The notes under the pieces: model-generated | Told to the model about the DNA's origin: nothing | Databases searched by the model: none | The model's input: the letters and a program-made list of their open reading frames with translations, nothing else | Shown: piece after piece, positions 25,397 to 34,182 of the stretch | How the letters are laid out: every line of letters starts with the position of its first letter | Numbering within the stretch: the stretch's first letter is position 1 | Assembly: GCA_004555155.1 (NCBI GenBank) | Contig: SFJH01000023.1 | Location: forward strand, 1 to 64,000 | Direction of reading: 5' to 3' | DNA: 64,000 nt | Source: Clostridiales bacterium | Lineage (GTDB): Bacteria; Bacillota; Clostridia; Christensenellales; Aristaeellaceae | Position numbers and translations under genes: made by a program

Positions 25397-26647
25397 CTAC
25401 GCCTTCGCTCTCGGCAGCGTCGATCCGCCGTAGGGCATGGCCAGCACGGTGGCGTCGGGGCCGAGGCGGGCAAAGGCCGCGTCGAGGGCCTCCTGCGCGC
25501 TGTGGGCGGGCTTGAGGAAGATCTTTTTCACGAAATCGTCCTCAAGATCGCTGACCAAATAGATCTCGGCGTTCTGCAGCACCATGGCGATGGCCGCGGC
25601 CTTGTGTCCGCCCAGCTGGAAGTCCCGGCCGATGCGCTCGATCATGCTCTCGGCGGTGGGCGCGTTCAGCATCCACTCCTCGAACACCTTCTCCCCCAGG
25701 CCCTCCTTGCAGGAGCCGATCAGGATGATGGTGCCGCCGTTTTTCACGGCGTGCTTGGCGTTGTCCAGCGCCTTCTGGGTCTGATACAGGTTCAGATCCT
25801 TGGGCGCGCCGCCCTGGCTGACCAGCACGATGTCCGCGCGGCTGTCCAGCTCCTTCAGGTACATCCTGTCCAGGAAGCGGCAGCCCTCGCGGTGGGCCTT
25901 GACCAGATCTCCGGCCACCGCCTTCACAATCTGCTTGTGCTCGTCCAGCACCACGTTCACAATGAAGTCCACGCCGCAGATCGCCGCCGCCTGCTCGATG
26001 TCCATGCGCAGCGGATTGCCCTCCAGATTGCCCGCGTGGGCCTCCTCCTTCACCATCATGCGGTGGTTGCACTGAATGGCCTCGCGGGTGGACACGCCCG
26101 GCATGATGGCCTTCGCACCGCCGGAATAGCCGGCGAAGTAGTGATATTCGATGTTGCCCAGGCAGATGCGGCGGTCGGCCTCGGCCACGGCGCGGGTGAT
26201 GTCCACCGGCGTACCGGCGTCGGTCGTTCCCATGTGCACGCAGTCGGCGCGGTCGGAGTCCACGCAGCGGATCTCACTGTACGCGCGCTCGCCGGCCAGC
26301 TTCTTCATCTCCTCCGGCGTATGTCCGCGATGGCTGCCCAGCGCGAACACCAGCGTGACGTCCTCCGCGCGGCATCCGGCGGCGTACAGCTCGTCCAGCA
26401 GCGCGGGCAGAATGCGATAGCTGGGACAGGGGCGGGTGATGTCGCTGGTGACGATGGCGATCTTCTCGCCCGGCTTCACGATCTCGCGAAGGCGCGGCGT
26501 GCCGATGGGATTCTCCAGCGCGCGCACGACCTCCTCCTCGTTCATCAAACCCCGGGGCACGTCGTTGGACATGAGCACGCCCATCAGGTTTTTATCCGGC
26601 ACCTCGACGACCTGCGTGCCGGTTCCGAATCCAAATTCAAGCTTCAT
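25397..26647 (-). CDS. larA: LarA-family nickel-pincer 2-hydroxyacid racemase
   Basis: 416 residues, normal LarA length. The N-terminal domain contains FALGSHRGHTPEEM (His106 and His109). The cofactor-linking region is ICLGNIEYHYFAGYSGGAKAIMPG, with Lys179 as the expected attachment site of the nickel-pincer nucleotide, and His169 and His195 as expected catalytic or metal residues (compare His174, Lys184 and His200 in Lactobacillus LarA). The superfamily includes lactate, malate and other 2-hydroxyacid racemases or epimerases, so lactate is not assured. It is the next gene after the PGK, which makes malate a reasonable candidate (inference). The pincer synthesis genes larB, larC and larE are not in this window. 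Confidence 0.85.
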   Translation of the reverse strand: MKLEFGFGTGTQVVEVPDKNLMGVLMSNDVPRGLMNEEEVVRALENPIGTPRLREIVKPGEKIAIVTSDITRPCPSYRILPALLDELYAAGCRAEDVTLVFALGSHRGHTPEEMKKLAGERAYSEIRCVDSDRADCVHMGTTDAGTPVDITRAVAEADRRICLGNIEYHYFAGYSGGAKAIMPGVSTREAIQCNHRMMVKEEAHAGNLEGNPLRMDIEQAAAICGVDFIVNVVLDEHKQIVKAVAGDLVKAHREGCRFLDRMYLKELDSRADIVLVSQGGAPKDLNLYQTQKALDNAKHAVKNGGTIILIGSCKEGLGEKVFEEWMLNAPTAESMIERIGRDFQLGGHKAAAIAMVLQNAEIYLVSDLEDDFVKKIFLKPAHSAQEALDAAFARLGPDATVLAMPYGGSTLPRAKA

Positions 26648-26684
26648 GATGACACCTCGTTATGACGATGACGGTCGGTTTTGC

Positions 26685-26722
26685 GAAAGGGGACTTCCTT
26701 CTTCCAGGAAAGTCCCCTTTTT
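26685..26722 (-). terminator. Hairpin between the PGK and LarA genes
   Basis: Arms 26685-26699 and 26706-26722 form about a 14-bp stem with one bulged base, rich in GGGGACTT. The T run is on the plus-strand side, so on the minus strand it may be a processing or attenuating stem and not a strong terminator. Confidence 0.5.
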
Positions 26723-26756
26723 GCATTCTCCCGGAAAAGCCGCCTGGCAGCGGCCG

Positions 26757-28013
26757 TTATTCCGCAGGGAACGCCTTCGCGGCATGGCGCAGGGCCTTCA
26801 CCACGGGCAGCTCTTCGCCGGTCAGGAAGCGGATCAGCGCGCCGCCGCCGGTGCAGATGTAGCCCAGCTTGTCGGTGACATTGTACTGCTTGGCCGCGGT
26901 GACGCTGTCGCCGCCGCCGACCACGGTGTAGCCCTCGGTCTCGGCCATCGCCGTGAACAGCACCTTCGTGCCCAGCTCGCTCTCGGGCTTCTCAAACACG
27001 CCCACGGGGCCGTTGGCGAACACGGTCTTGGAATTCAGAATGATCTCGCGATACCTGGCCGCGGTTTCGGAACCGATGTCCATGGCATCGAAGTCGGCGG
27101 GAATCTCTCCCACCTTCGCCTCGCTGCGCGCACCGTCCACCACCTGCGCCAGATCCACCGGCAGCACGATGCGGTCTGCGTACTTCGAATAGAAGCCCTT
27201 GGCCTTCTCGATGAACTCCGCATAGCCGGACTTCTCGATGAAGCCCAGCGTGCCGCTGCCGATCTCCACGCCCTGGCTGGCCAGCAGGATCTGGCCGACC
27301 AGTCCGCCGGTGAGGATGGTATCCGCCGCGCCGGAGCTCAGCACGGTTTCCATCATCATGAACGCGTCGGAGATCTTGGAGCCGCCCAGCACGAACGTGC
27401 AGGGATGCTCGGGGGCCTCCATCAGCTCGGAGACCACGCAGTATTCCCGCTCGAACAACCGGCCCATGGCGGAGGGCAGCACCTGCTCGAAGCCGCACAG
27501 CGTGGGTTGGTCGCGATGGGCGGCGGCGAAGGCGTCGCAGACATACAGGTCGGCCAGCGGCGCCAGCTTTTCCACCACCTGCGTCTTCGCCTGCTGTTCA
27601 TGGGTCAGGCAGAGCTTCAGCTCGAACAGCGTCTGTTCCTCAGAGCAGAAGCGCACGTTGTCCAGCAGGAGAATCTCGCCGTCCTTCAGCGCCCTGATGG
27701 CCTCGCGGGCGGCGGGGCCGCACACGTCGTCGATCCACTTCACCTCGCGGCCCAGCAGCTCGGTCAGCACCTTCGCATGGGGGCGGGTGCAATAGAAGTT
27801 CTTGTACTCGATATCGCTGCCCTGATGGGCCAGCAGCACGACCTTCGCGCCCTTGTCGGACAGCTCCCGGATGGTGGGCGCGCAGGCGGTGATGCGCTGA
27901 ACGGACTTGAGTGTATCGGTCGCGCGGTCGACGGGCTGGTTCATGTCCACGCGGCAGAGCACGGTCTTGCCCTGCACATCAAACTCGTCAAGGGTATGTA
28001 TGCCAAATCTCAT
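26757..28013 (-). CDS. pgk: Divergent, archaeal-like phosphoglycerate kinase homologue
   Basis: 418 residues. The PGK fold is complete: RVDMNQP (Arg21, Asp23, Asn25), LLLDNVRFCSEE (Arg121), DAFAAAHRDQPT (Arg168), FVLGGSKISDA (Lys213), FANGPVGVFE and VVGGGDSVTAA (Asp369). The sequence is closer to archaeal than to bacterial PGKs (AHQG in place of SHLG, CGPAAREAI, DGEILLLDNVRF). The arginine that normally follows the His-x-x-Gly motif is absent: AHQGSD instead of HxGRP. The enzyme transfers phosphate from an acyl phosphate to ADP. Given its neighbours, the acyl phosphate may not be 1,3-bisphosphoglycerate (inference). AGGAGGG precedes the ATG. Confidence 0.8.
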   Translation of the reverse strand: MRFGIHTLDEFDVQGKTVLCRVDMNQPVDRATDTLKSVQRITACAPTIRELSDKGAKVVLLAHQGSDIEYKNFYCTRPHAKVLTELLGREVKWIDDVCGPAAREAIRALKDGEILLLDNVRFCSEEQTLFELKLCLTHEQQAKTQVVEKLAPLADLYVCDAFAAAHRDQPTLCGFEQVLPSAMGRLFEREYCVVSELMEAPEHPCTFVLGGSKISDAFMMMETVLSSGAADTILTGGLVGQILLASQGVEIGSGTLGFIEKSGYAEFIEKAKGFYSKYADRIVLPVDLAQVVDGARSEAKVGEIPADFDAMDIGSETAARYREIILNSKTVFANGPVGVFEKPESELGTKVLFTAMAETEGYTVVGGGDSVTAAKQYNVTDKLGYICTGGGALIRFLTGEELPVVKALRHAAKAFPAE

Positions 28014-28122
28014 GGAAAATCCCTCCTAAAATGTTCTCTGGCGATATCAAAATGGGATCCCGGCCCATCCGATGATTTTCCACTTGATGAAATCGCACGT
28101 TCAACAGGAAAAATGCCGATAT

Positions 28123-28149
28123 CGCCCGCATTCTCTTCGCCTGCGGGCG
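28123..28149. other. Hairpin in the GAPDH-PGK intergenic region
   Basis: 8-bp stem CGCCCGCA/TGCGGGCG (28123-28130, 28142-28149) followed by CTTTT on the plus strand only. Its meaning is unclear. Confidence 0.35.
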
Positions 28150-28225
28150 CTTTTCGCAATGAATCTCAGAATCTCCTGTCAATTCAGTGGCAGGCCGGCA
28201 CAAAGTCCCTCCTTTGCCATTGAAG

Positions 28226-28263
28226 GGGAAGCACCCCGCGTTTCCGCGGGAGCGCTCCCCCAT
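28226..28263 (-). terminator. Hairpin after the GAPDH gene
   Basis: Minus-strand stem: GGGGGAGCGCTCCCGCGG folds with CGCGGGGTGCTTCCCC with a GAAA-like loop, 10 nt after the stop. It lacks a long T tract, so partial readthrough to the PGK gene is possible. Confidence 0.6.
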
Positions 28264-28273
28264 TTTGTTCAGA

Positions 28274-29332
28274 TTACTTCTTGAACTTGCCGATGCCCAG
28301 ATACTTGTTGGTCTCGGTGGTGCCTTCCTCGCGGGTGAGCTGCATGCCCATGGCCGCGCGGATGCCGTCGATGGTCTCGGGGATGGTGACGGACTCCTGG
28401 GGAATGTTGATGGCATACATGATGTCGTTGCCGGACTCGACGATGGAATCCTCCCACAGGCCGATCTCATACATGTCGCCGCGGCGATGGCCCAGGTCGC
28501 GGGCATACTTGAAGAAGCTGGCATTGCCCTTGAAGCCCTCGTCGATGGAGACCACGCGGATGCGGGGATGCTTCTGGAAGACCTCCAGCGCCTGCTCCTT
28601 GGTGATCTTCTTGCCGTCCTTGGCGGTGGCCAGCACGGTGATGATATGGCCGTGGGTCACGGGGGTGTGCACCAGAATGCCGGTGGCGTCCACGTGGGGC
28701 ATGATGGTCATCAGGTCGACGGCCTGATGGGTCGGGGCCTTCTCCATCTGCAGCGCGTTGGTCAGTCCGCGATGATAGTCGCCCGGGTCGGCCACGCGGC
28801 GGATGATGGTGATGGCGACCTTCTCGATGCCGATGGCGCGGTCCAGCGCGTCCACGGTGCGGATCAGGCCGGTGGTGTTGCAGCTGGTCAGCTTCAGATA
28901 GTTGGCGTTCACGCCCTTTTCATAGTTGGCATAGCCGTGGAAGAACACGTCCGCGACGGAGTTCTTCTCGCCGCCCTGGAAGATGGCCTTCACGCCCAGC
29001 TTCTCATAGAGCACCTTGTTCTTCGCGCCGACTCCGCCGGGCGCGCTGTCCAGCATGATGTCGACGGACTTGATCAGGTCCTCGAAGGTGCCGGCCACCG
29101 GGATGCCCTGGGCGTCAAAGGCGGACTTGTCCGCGCCATCCACCAGATAGAGGTTGTACTTGACGTTGTTCGCGCCGATCATATCGTTCTCGGCCAGGGC
29201 GCGGATGGAAAGGGTGGGCGCCAGATCGGCGATGCCGACCAGCTCCATGTCGCCCTGCATGGCGACGCCGTCCGCCAGACGCTGTCCAATCGTGCCGTAA
29301 CCAGCCACGCCAACTCGAATCTTCTTGCCCAT
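28274..29332 (-). CDS. Archaeal-type (type II) glyceraldehyde-3-phosphate dehydrogenase homologue
   Basis: 352 residues. N-terminal nucleotide-binding motif VAGYGTIGQRLADGV (9-23), catalytic Cys151 in LTSCNTTGLIRT, and the basic IIRRVADPGDYHRG segment (Arg178, Arg179). These are hallmarks of the archaeal GAPDH family, not of bacterial GapA. Archaeal enzymes generally carry a His-His pair in PSHHGPD; here it is PTHQAVD (His202, Gln203). It should oxidise an aldehyde to an acyl phosphate with NAD(P) and phosphate. GGAGGAGA precedes the ATG at 29332. It sits between the transketolase and PGK genes. Glyceraldehyde phosphate is the family substrate; an alternative substrate is discussed in the findings. 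Confidence 0.82.
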   Translation of the reverse strand: MGKKIRVGVAGYGTIGQRLADGVAMQGDMELVGIADLAPTLSIRALAENDMIGANNVKYNLYLVDGADKSAFDAQGIPVAGTFEDLIKSVDIMLDSAPGGVGAKNKVLYEKLGVKAIFQGGEKNSVADVFFHGYANYEKGVNANYLKLTSCNTTGLIRTVDALDRAIGIEKVAITIIRRVADPGDYHRGLTNALQMEKAPTHQAVDLMTIMPHVDATGILVHTPVTHGHIITVLATAKDGKKITKEQALEVFQKHPRIRVVSIDEGFKGNASFFKYARDLGHRRGDMYEIGLWEDSIVESGNDIMYAINIPQESVTIPETIDGIRAAMGMQLTREEGTTETNKYLGIGKFKK

Positions 29333-29398
29333 GTTTATCTCCTCCAAATCAATCGTTCTCGGGAAGCCTCGGCTCAAAGGGCCGGGGCGCAGCACAAC

Positions 29399-30358
29399 TC
29401 ATTTCTTCGCCACGGTCTTTTCGACCACCTCGACGATGTGGTCGATGGTCAGGCCGAAGCGCTCGGCCAGATAGTCCACCGGGCCGACCTCGCCGTACTC
29501 GTCCTCGACGGCCACATAGCCGGCGGGCACGGGGCAGTTCTGGATCAGGCAGTCGGACACGGCGCTGAACAGGCCGCCGATCTTGTTGTGGTTCTCAGCG
29601 GTGACGACGCAGCCGGTCTTCTTCGCATACTCGATGACCAGCGCTTCGTCCAGGGGCTTGATGGTGAACATGTCGATGACGGTCGTCTCAATGCCCTTTT
29701 CGGCCAGCTTCTGAGCCGCGCCCAGCGCCTTGCCCACCATGTAGCCGCAGGCGATGATGGTCGCGTCCTTGCCCTCGCGCAGTACCACGCCCTTGCCGAT
29801 TTCGAACTCGGAGCCGTCCTCGTAGACGCGGTCGTTGCTCTTGCGGTTGGCGCGCACGTACTTCACGCCGGGCAGCTCCACCAGCTTGGGCAGGATGTCC
29901 TCCATCATGGCGGTGTCGGTGGCGTCGATGACCGTAGCGCCGGGCAGCGCGCGGTACATGGCCACATCCTCAAAGGGCATGTGGGTGCCTCCGTTGTAAC
30001 CGGCGGTCACGCCCGGGTCGGTGCCGATCATGGTGATGTCGTTGTGGGCATAGCCGCAGGACATGAACACCTGGTCGAAGCAGCGGCGGGACGCGAAGGG
30101 GCCGAAGGAATGGCAGATGGGCTTGAAGCCCGCGGCGGCCAGACCGGCGGCGATGCCCGCCATATTGGACTCGGCAATGCCCACGTTGATGGCGCGGTCG
30201 GGATGGGCCTTGGCATACTTGGCGGTGCCGATGCAGCTCATCAGGTCTGCGTCGAGATAGATGACGTCGGGATTGCTCTCCAGCATCTCGGGAATTTTCG
30301 TGCCGAGCACATCCTTGAAGGCGCGGGGATCAGCGCTTCCGTTGTAAATCACCTTCAT
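29399..30358 (-). CDS. Transketolase, C-terminal subunit
   Basis: 319 residues, covering the pyrimidine-binding and C-terminal domains of a split transketolase. The catalytic glutamate is in AINVGIAESNMAGIAAGLA (about residues 57-75). The SFGPFASRRCFDQV and C-terminal VIDMFTIKPLD and TAENHNKIGG segments match two-gene transketolases. The start at 30358 overlaps the stop of the N-terminal subunit by 4 nt, so the two chains are made in equal amounts. Transfers a two-carbon ketol unit between sugar (phosphates) using ThDP. Confidence 0.88.
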   Translation of the reverse strand: MKVIYNGSADPRAFKDVLGTKIPEMLESNPDVIYLDADLMSCIGTAKYAKAHPDRAINVGIAESNMAGIAAGLAAAGFKPICHSFGPFASRRCFDQVFMSCGYAHNDITMIGTDPGVTAGYNGGTHMPFEDVAMYRALPGATVIDATDTAMMEDILPKLVELPGVKYVRANRKSNDRVYEDGSEFEIGKGVVLREGKDATIIACGYMVGKALGAAQKLAEKGIETTVIDMFTIKPLDEALVIEYAKKTGCVVTAENHNKIGGLFSAVSDCLIQNCPVPAGYVAVEDEYGEVGPVDYLAERFGLTIDHIVEVVEKTVAKK

Positions 30359-31206
30359 GCTTCTCCACCCTCCTTCTTGAGGTTTTCGAGGTTGGCCTTG
30401 ACAGCCTCGATGTAGCTGTCCCACACCTCGGGCTTGACCGTCATGGAATGGTTGGACGCGGTCTCCTCCACGGCCTTCACGCCGCGGCCCTTGACGTTGT
30501 CCATGATGATGGCCAGGGGCTTGTCCGCCGGCTCCTTGGTCAGCGCTGCATAGAGCTGCTCCACATCGTGGCCGTCGACGCGCACAGCGTCGAAGCCGAA
30601 GGCCTCGAACTTGGCGCGCAGATCGCCGGAGGGCAGGATCTCGGCGGTGGGGCCGTCGAGCTGCTTTTTGTTGTCATCCACGATCCAGACCAGGTTGGTG
30701 ACCTTCTTGGCTGCGGTGAACATCGCGGCCTCCCAGCACTGGCCCTCGTCGATCTCGCCGTCGCCCACGATCAGGAACGTGCGGGAGGGACGGCCCTTGA
30801 GCTTGTCGCCCAGCGCCATGCCCACGGCCTGGGACGTGCCCTGGCCCAGAGAGCCGGTGGTGCAGTCCACGCCGATGGTCTTGTTCTTGTCGCAGTGGGA
30901 GGGCAGGTTCGTATGCGGCCGGTTCAGGGTCGCCAGATCCTCTTTCGGGAAGAAGCCCTTCAGCGCCAGCGTGGCGTACACCGCCGGACCGGCGTGGCCC
31001 TTGGAGCAGACCAGCTTGTCGCGGTCGGCCCACTTGGGATCCTCGGGCTTGTAGCGCATGACCTTGCCATACAGCACGGCCAGCAGATCGCAGATGCTCA
31101 GGGAGCCGCCGATGTGGCCGAAGCCGCGGGCCTTGAGCTCCTCCAACAGCGCGATGCGGATTTCCGCCGCGAACACTTGCAGCTCGCGCTTTTCGTTTGC
31201 GTTCAA
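30355..31206 (-). CDS. Transketolase, N-terminal subunit
   Basis: 283 residues, the ThDP diphosphate-binding half. Conserved: GFGHIGGSLSICDLLAVLYG near 25-45, CSKGHAGPAVYATLALKG, and the ThDP/metal motif GDGEIDEGQCWEAAMFTA ending in DDNK near 148-180. The start codon is TTG: AAGGAGG lies 8 nt before it and no ATG or GTG fits. It follows iolG by 34 nt, so the pair belongs to the inositol transcription unit. Confidence 0.88.
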   Translation of the reverse strand: MNANEKRELQVFAAEIRIALLEELKARGFGHIGGSLSICDLLAVLYGKVMRYKPEDPKWADRDKLVCSKGHAGPAVYATLALKGFFPKEDLATLNRPHTNLPSHCDKNKTIGVDCTTGSLGQGTSQAVGMALGDKLKGRPSRTFLIVGDGEIDEGQCWEAAMFTAAKKVTNLVWIVDDNKKQLDGPTAEILPSGDLRAKFEAFGFDAVRVDGHDVEQLYAALTKEPADKPLAIIMDNVKGRGVKAVEETASNHSMTVKPEVWDSYIEAVKANLENLKKEGGEA

Positions 31207-31240
31207 TGTAAACGCCTCCTTGCCAGATAATTATCGGATA

Positions 31241-32172
31241 TTACTTCATCACCTTGACCGGCACGCCGCCCTTTTCGCAGGACTCCTTGGCCGCGATGGC
31301 GATGAGCACCGGCTGCAGGCCGTCGAGGGCGCCCACGGCGGTGTTGGTATCGTTCAGGCAGGCGTCCACGAAGCTGTTCTCCTCGGCGATGAACGCGTCG
31401 TTGTAGCGCTCCAGGAAGAACCACAGGGGCTTCTCCTTCTGCACGCCGTCGGCGGTGTAGAGGGTAGTGTTGTTGGGGGTCTCGTTGTCGGCGGTGATGC
31501 AGCCCTTGGAGCCAGGGTGATGATGCAGGTATCCACATCGCCAGCCTGACCGATCTCGGGGTTGACCAGGCACGCGCCCACGGCGCTGACCTCCTCAACC
31601 TCGCTGCCGGACAGGTAGCGCACCATGTCGAAATCGTGGATGGTCATGTCCACGAAGATGCCGCCGGAGACTTTCACGTAGGACAGCGGCGGGGCCTCGG
31701 GATCGCGGGAGGTGACCTTCACGATCTGAACGTCGCCGATGCCGCCGCTCTGCACGACCTCGTGCACATGCTTGAAGTTGCGGTCGAAGCGGCGATTGAA
31801 GCCCACCTGGTACTTCACGCCGGCCTTCTTGACCTCCTCGAGAACGGCCTTGATCTTGTCCAGATCGTGGTCGATGGGCTTCTCACAGAAGATGTGCTTG
31901 CCCGCCTTGGCGGCCTCGATAGAGATGGGCGAATGGGTGTCGGTGGAGGAGCAGATGAACACCGCGTCGATGGTGGGATCCTCGAGGATCTTGTGGTAAT
32001 CGTTGTAATAGTGGGGAATGTTCAGCTTCTCGGCCAGATCCTTGGCGGCGGGCTCGTACACATCGGACACGGCGACCAGCTCGGCGTTCGGCACGCGGGA
32101 GACCAGGTTGTTGGAATGCAGCTTGCCGATGCGACCGGCGCCGATGACGCCGATTCTCAGTTTCTTGCTCAT
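31241..32172 (-). pseudogene. iolG: Inositol 2-dehydrogenase, internally deleted and frameshifted
   Basis: The first 230 or so codons read as a normal IolG (NAD-binding GVIGAGRIGKLHSNNL, FCEKPID with the catalytic-site lysine, VGFNRRFDRNF, and DMTIHDFDMVRYLSG). After GDVDTCIITL the frame is lost near 31508-31516. The next frame resumes with GSKGCITADNETPNN and carries on to the normal C-terminus ending VPVKVMK. Compared with the family, about 27 residues between these two points are missing, so it is a small deletion that is not a multiple of three. The product would be inactive if the lesion is real; an assembly error is also possible. AGGAGG fits the ATG at 32172. Confidence 0.8.
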
Positions 32173-32253
32173 GGGATTCATCCTCCTGTATCATTCAGTT
32201 TGAAGAATACCGGTTATCGTCACGCCGGGAGGCGCGCTCCCGGCGCGAAGGAC

Positions 32254-34182
32254 TTAATACTTGCGCGCGTCCCTGACGTGGTCGAGGTGGCTCTGCCACG
32301 CGGCGCGGTTGGCCTCGGTGCCGCCGACCTCAACGGAGCCCACGCGCCACCAGGAATTGTAGCCCTCGGTCATGGACTTGGGCAGCACCTTGATGTCGAA
32401 CAGCACGGGGCGATCCTGGATGGACTTGGCCTCCTCGATGGCGGCCTCCAGCTCCTTCATGGTGCGCACGGTGTAGCCCACAGCGCCGTAGGCGCGGGCG
32501 ATGGCGGCGAAGTCCACGGAGATGAACTTGCCGTCATGCCTGCCGGTCTCGGGATTGCGATAGCGCAGCTCCGTGCACAGCGTGGCGTTGCCCTGGGCGG
32601 TCTGCAGATTGTTGATGCAGCCGAAGCTGGCGTTGTCAAACAGGCAGACGTTGATCTTCTTGTGCTCCTGCACGGCGGTGATGAACTCGGAGTGCAGCAT
32701 CATGAAGCTGCCGTCGCCCACCATGGCGTACACGTCCCTGTCGTCGCCGATAGCGAACTTCACGCCCAGCGCGCCGGAGATCTCGTAGCCCATGCAGGAA
32801 TAGCCGTATTCCATGTTGTAGCTGTCCACGCTGCGGGCACGCCACATGCGCTGCATGCAGCCGGGCAGGGAGCCGGACGCGCCGATGACGGAATCGTTCT
32901 CGCCGATCAGGCGGTTGATGGCGGCCAGCGCGGCGGTCTGGGTCAGCTGCGCGTTGACGTCCTCGGCGTACTTGAACGCGGACTTCGCGTTGGCGTCGTT
33001 GACCTCGGGCACATAGTCCGGGCCGAACTCGATGCTGGCCAGGCGGTCGTACTCCTTGTTCCACTTCTCAATGGCGGCTTCGATCTCGCCATTATAACTG
33101 GTCTTGTAGCCCTCCAGCGCCTTGGCCAGCTTCGGCAGCGCGGCCTTGGCGTCGGCGATCACGGGAACGGCGTCCAGCTTGAAGGACTGGAACTCGGAGA
33201 CGTTGATGTTGACGAACTTCGCGTCCTCGCGGAACAGCCACTTCGAAGCGGTGGTGAAGTCGGTATAGCGGGTGCCCACGCCGATGATGCAGTCGGCCTC
33301 GTGGGCCAGATCGTTCGCGGCGGAGCAGCCGGTCACGCCGATGCCGCCCATGTTCAGCGGATGGCTCCAGACGATGGCGCTCTTGCCCGCCTGGGTCTCG
33401 CCGAAGGGAATGCCGAACTTCTCCGCGAAGGCGCGGAACTCCTCGTGGGCCTCGGAATAGCGCACGCCGCCGCCGCAGACGAGCATCGGCTTCTTCGAAT
33501 TGCGAATGACCTCGGCGGCCTGCTCGATGGCGATGTCCGTGGCCGGACGGCGCTCGATCCGCCAGACGCGCTTCTGGAAGAAGGCCTCCGGATAGTCGTA
33601 GGCCTCGCCCTCCACGTCCTGGGGCAGTGCGATGCACACTGCGCCGGTGTCGGCGGGGTCAGTCAGCACGCGGAAGGCGCTCATCATGGCGCTCATCAGC
33701 TGTTCGGGGCGCACGATTCGATCCCAGTAGCGGCAGACGGGACGGAAGGCGTCGTTGGTGGACAGGGACAGGTCGTGCACCTGCTCGATCTGCTGCAGCA
33801 CCGGGTCGGGCTGGCGGCAGGCGTACACGTCGCCGGGCAGGATCAGCACGGGAATGTTGTTGGCCGTGGCGGTGGCGGCGGCGGTGACCATGTTGGCCGC
33901 GCCGGGGCCGACGGAGGACGTCACCGCCATGATCTGCTTGCGCTTCATGTGCTTGGCGAACGCGACGGCCACATGGGCCTGGCCCTGCTCGTTCTTGCCC
34001 TGATAGATCTCCAGCCGCTTCGCCTCCTGCAGAAGCGCCTGGCCGAGGCCGACGACATTGCCGTGTCCGGGCAGCATGAACACGCCGCGGACAAAGGGCT
34101 GCTCCACGTCGTCATAGGCGACGTACTGATTCTCCAGGAAGCGCACCAGCGCCTGGGCCATGGTCAGTCTGATGGTCTTCAT
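32254..34182 (-). CDS. iolD: 3D-(3,5/4)-trihydroxycyclohexane-1,2-dione hydrolase
   Basis: 642 residues, the normal IolD size. ThDP-dependent enzyme with the catalytic Glu in NEQGQAHVAVAFAKH (near 64-79), the typical SVGPGAANMVTAAATATANNIPVLILPGD strand, and the ThDP/metal motif VGDGSFMMLHSEFITA with NASFGCINN near 480-520. It opens the six-membered ring made by IolE to give 5-deoxyglucuronate. The ATG overlaps the iolB stop by 4 nt. Confidence 0.95.
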   Translation of the reverse strand: MKTIRLTMAQALVRFLENQYVAYDDVEQPFVRGVFMLPGHGNVVGLGQALLQEAKRLEIYQGKNEQGQAHVAVAFAKHMKRKQIMAVTSSVGPGAANMVTAAATATANNIPVLILPGDVYACRQPDPVLQQIEQVHDLSLSTNDAFRPVCRYWDRIVRPEQLMSAMMSAFRVLTDPADTGAVCIALPQDVEGEAYDYPEAFFQKRVWRIERRPATDIAIEQAAEVIRNSKKPMLVCGGGVRYSEAHEEFRAFAEKFGIPFGETQAGKSAIVWSHPLNMGGIGVTGCSAANDLAHEADCIIGVGTRYTDFTTASKWLFREDAKFVNINVSEFQSFKLDAVPVIADAKAALPKLAKALEGYKTSYNGEIEAAIEKWNKEYDRLASIEFGPDYVPEVNDANAKSAFKYAEDVNAQLTQTAALAAINRLIGENDSVIGASGSLPGCMQRMWRARSVDSYNMEYGYSCMGYEISGALGVKFAIGDDRDVYAMVGDGSFMMLHSEFITAVQEHKKINVCLFDNASFGCINNLQTAQGNATLCTELRYRNPETGRHDGKFISVDFAAIARAYGAVGYTVRTMKELEAAIEEAKSIQDRPVLFDIKVLPKSMTEGYNSWWRVGSVEVGGTEANRAAWQSHLDHVRDARKY

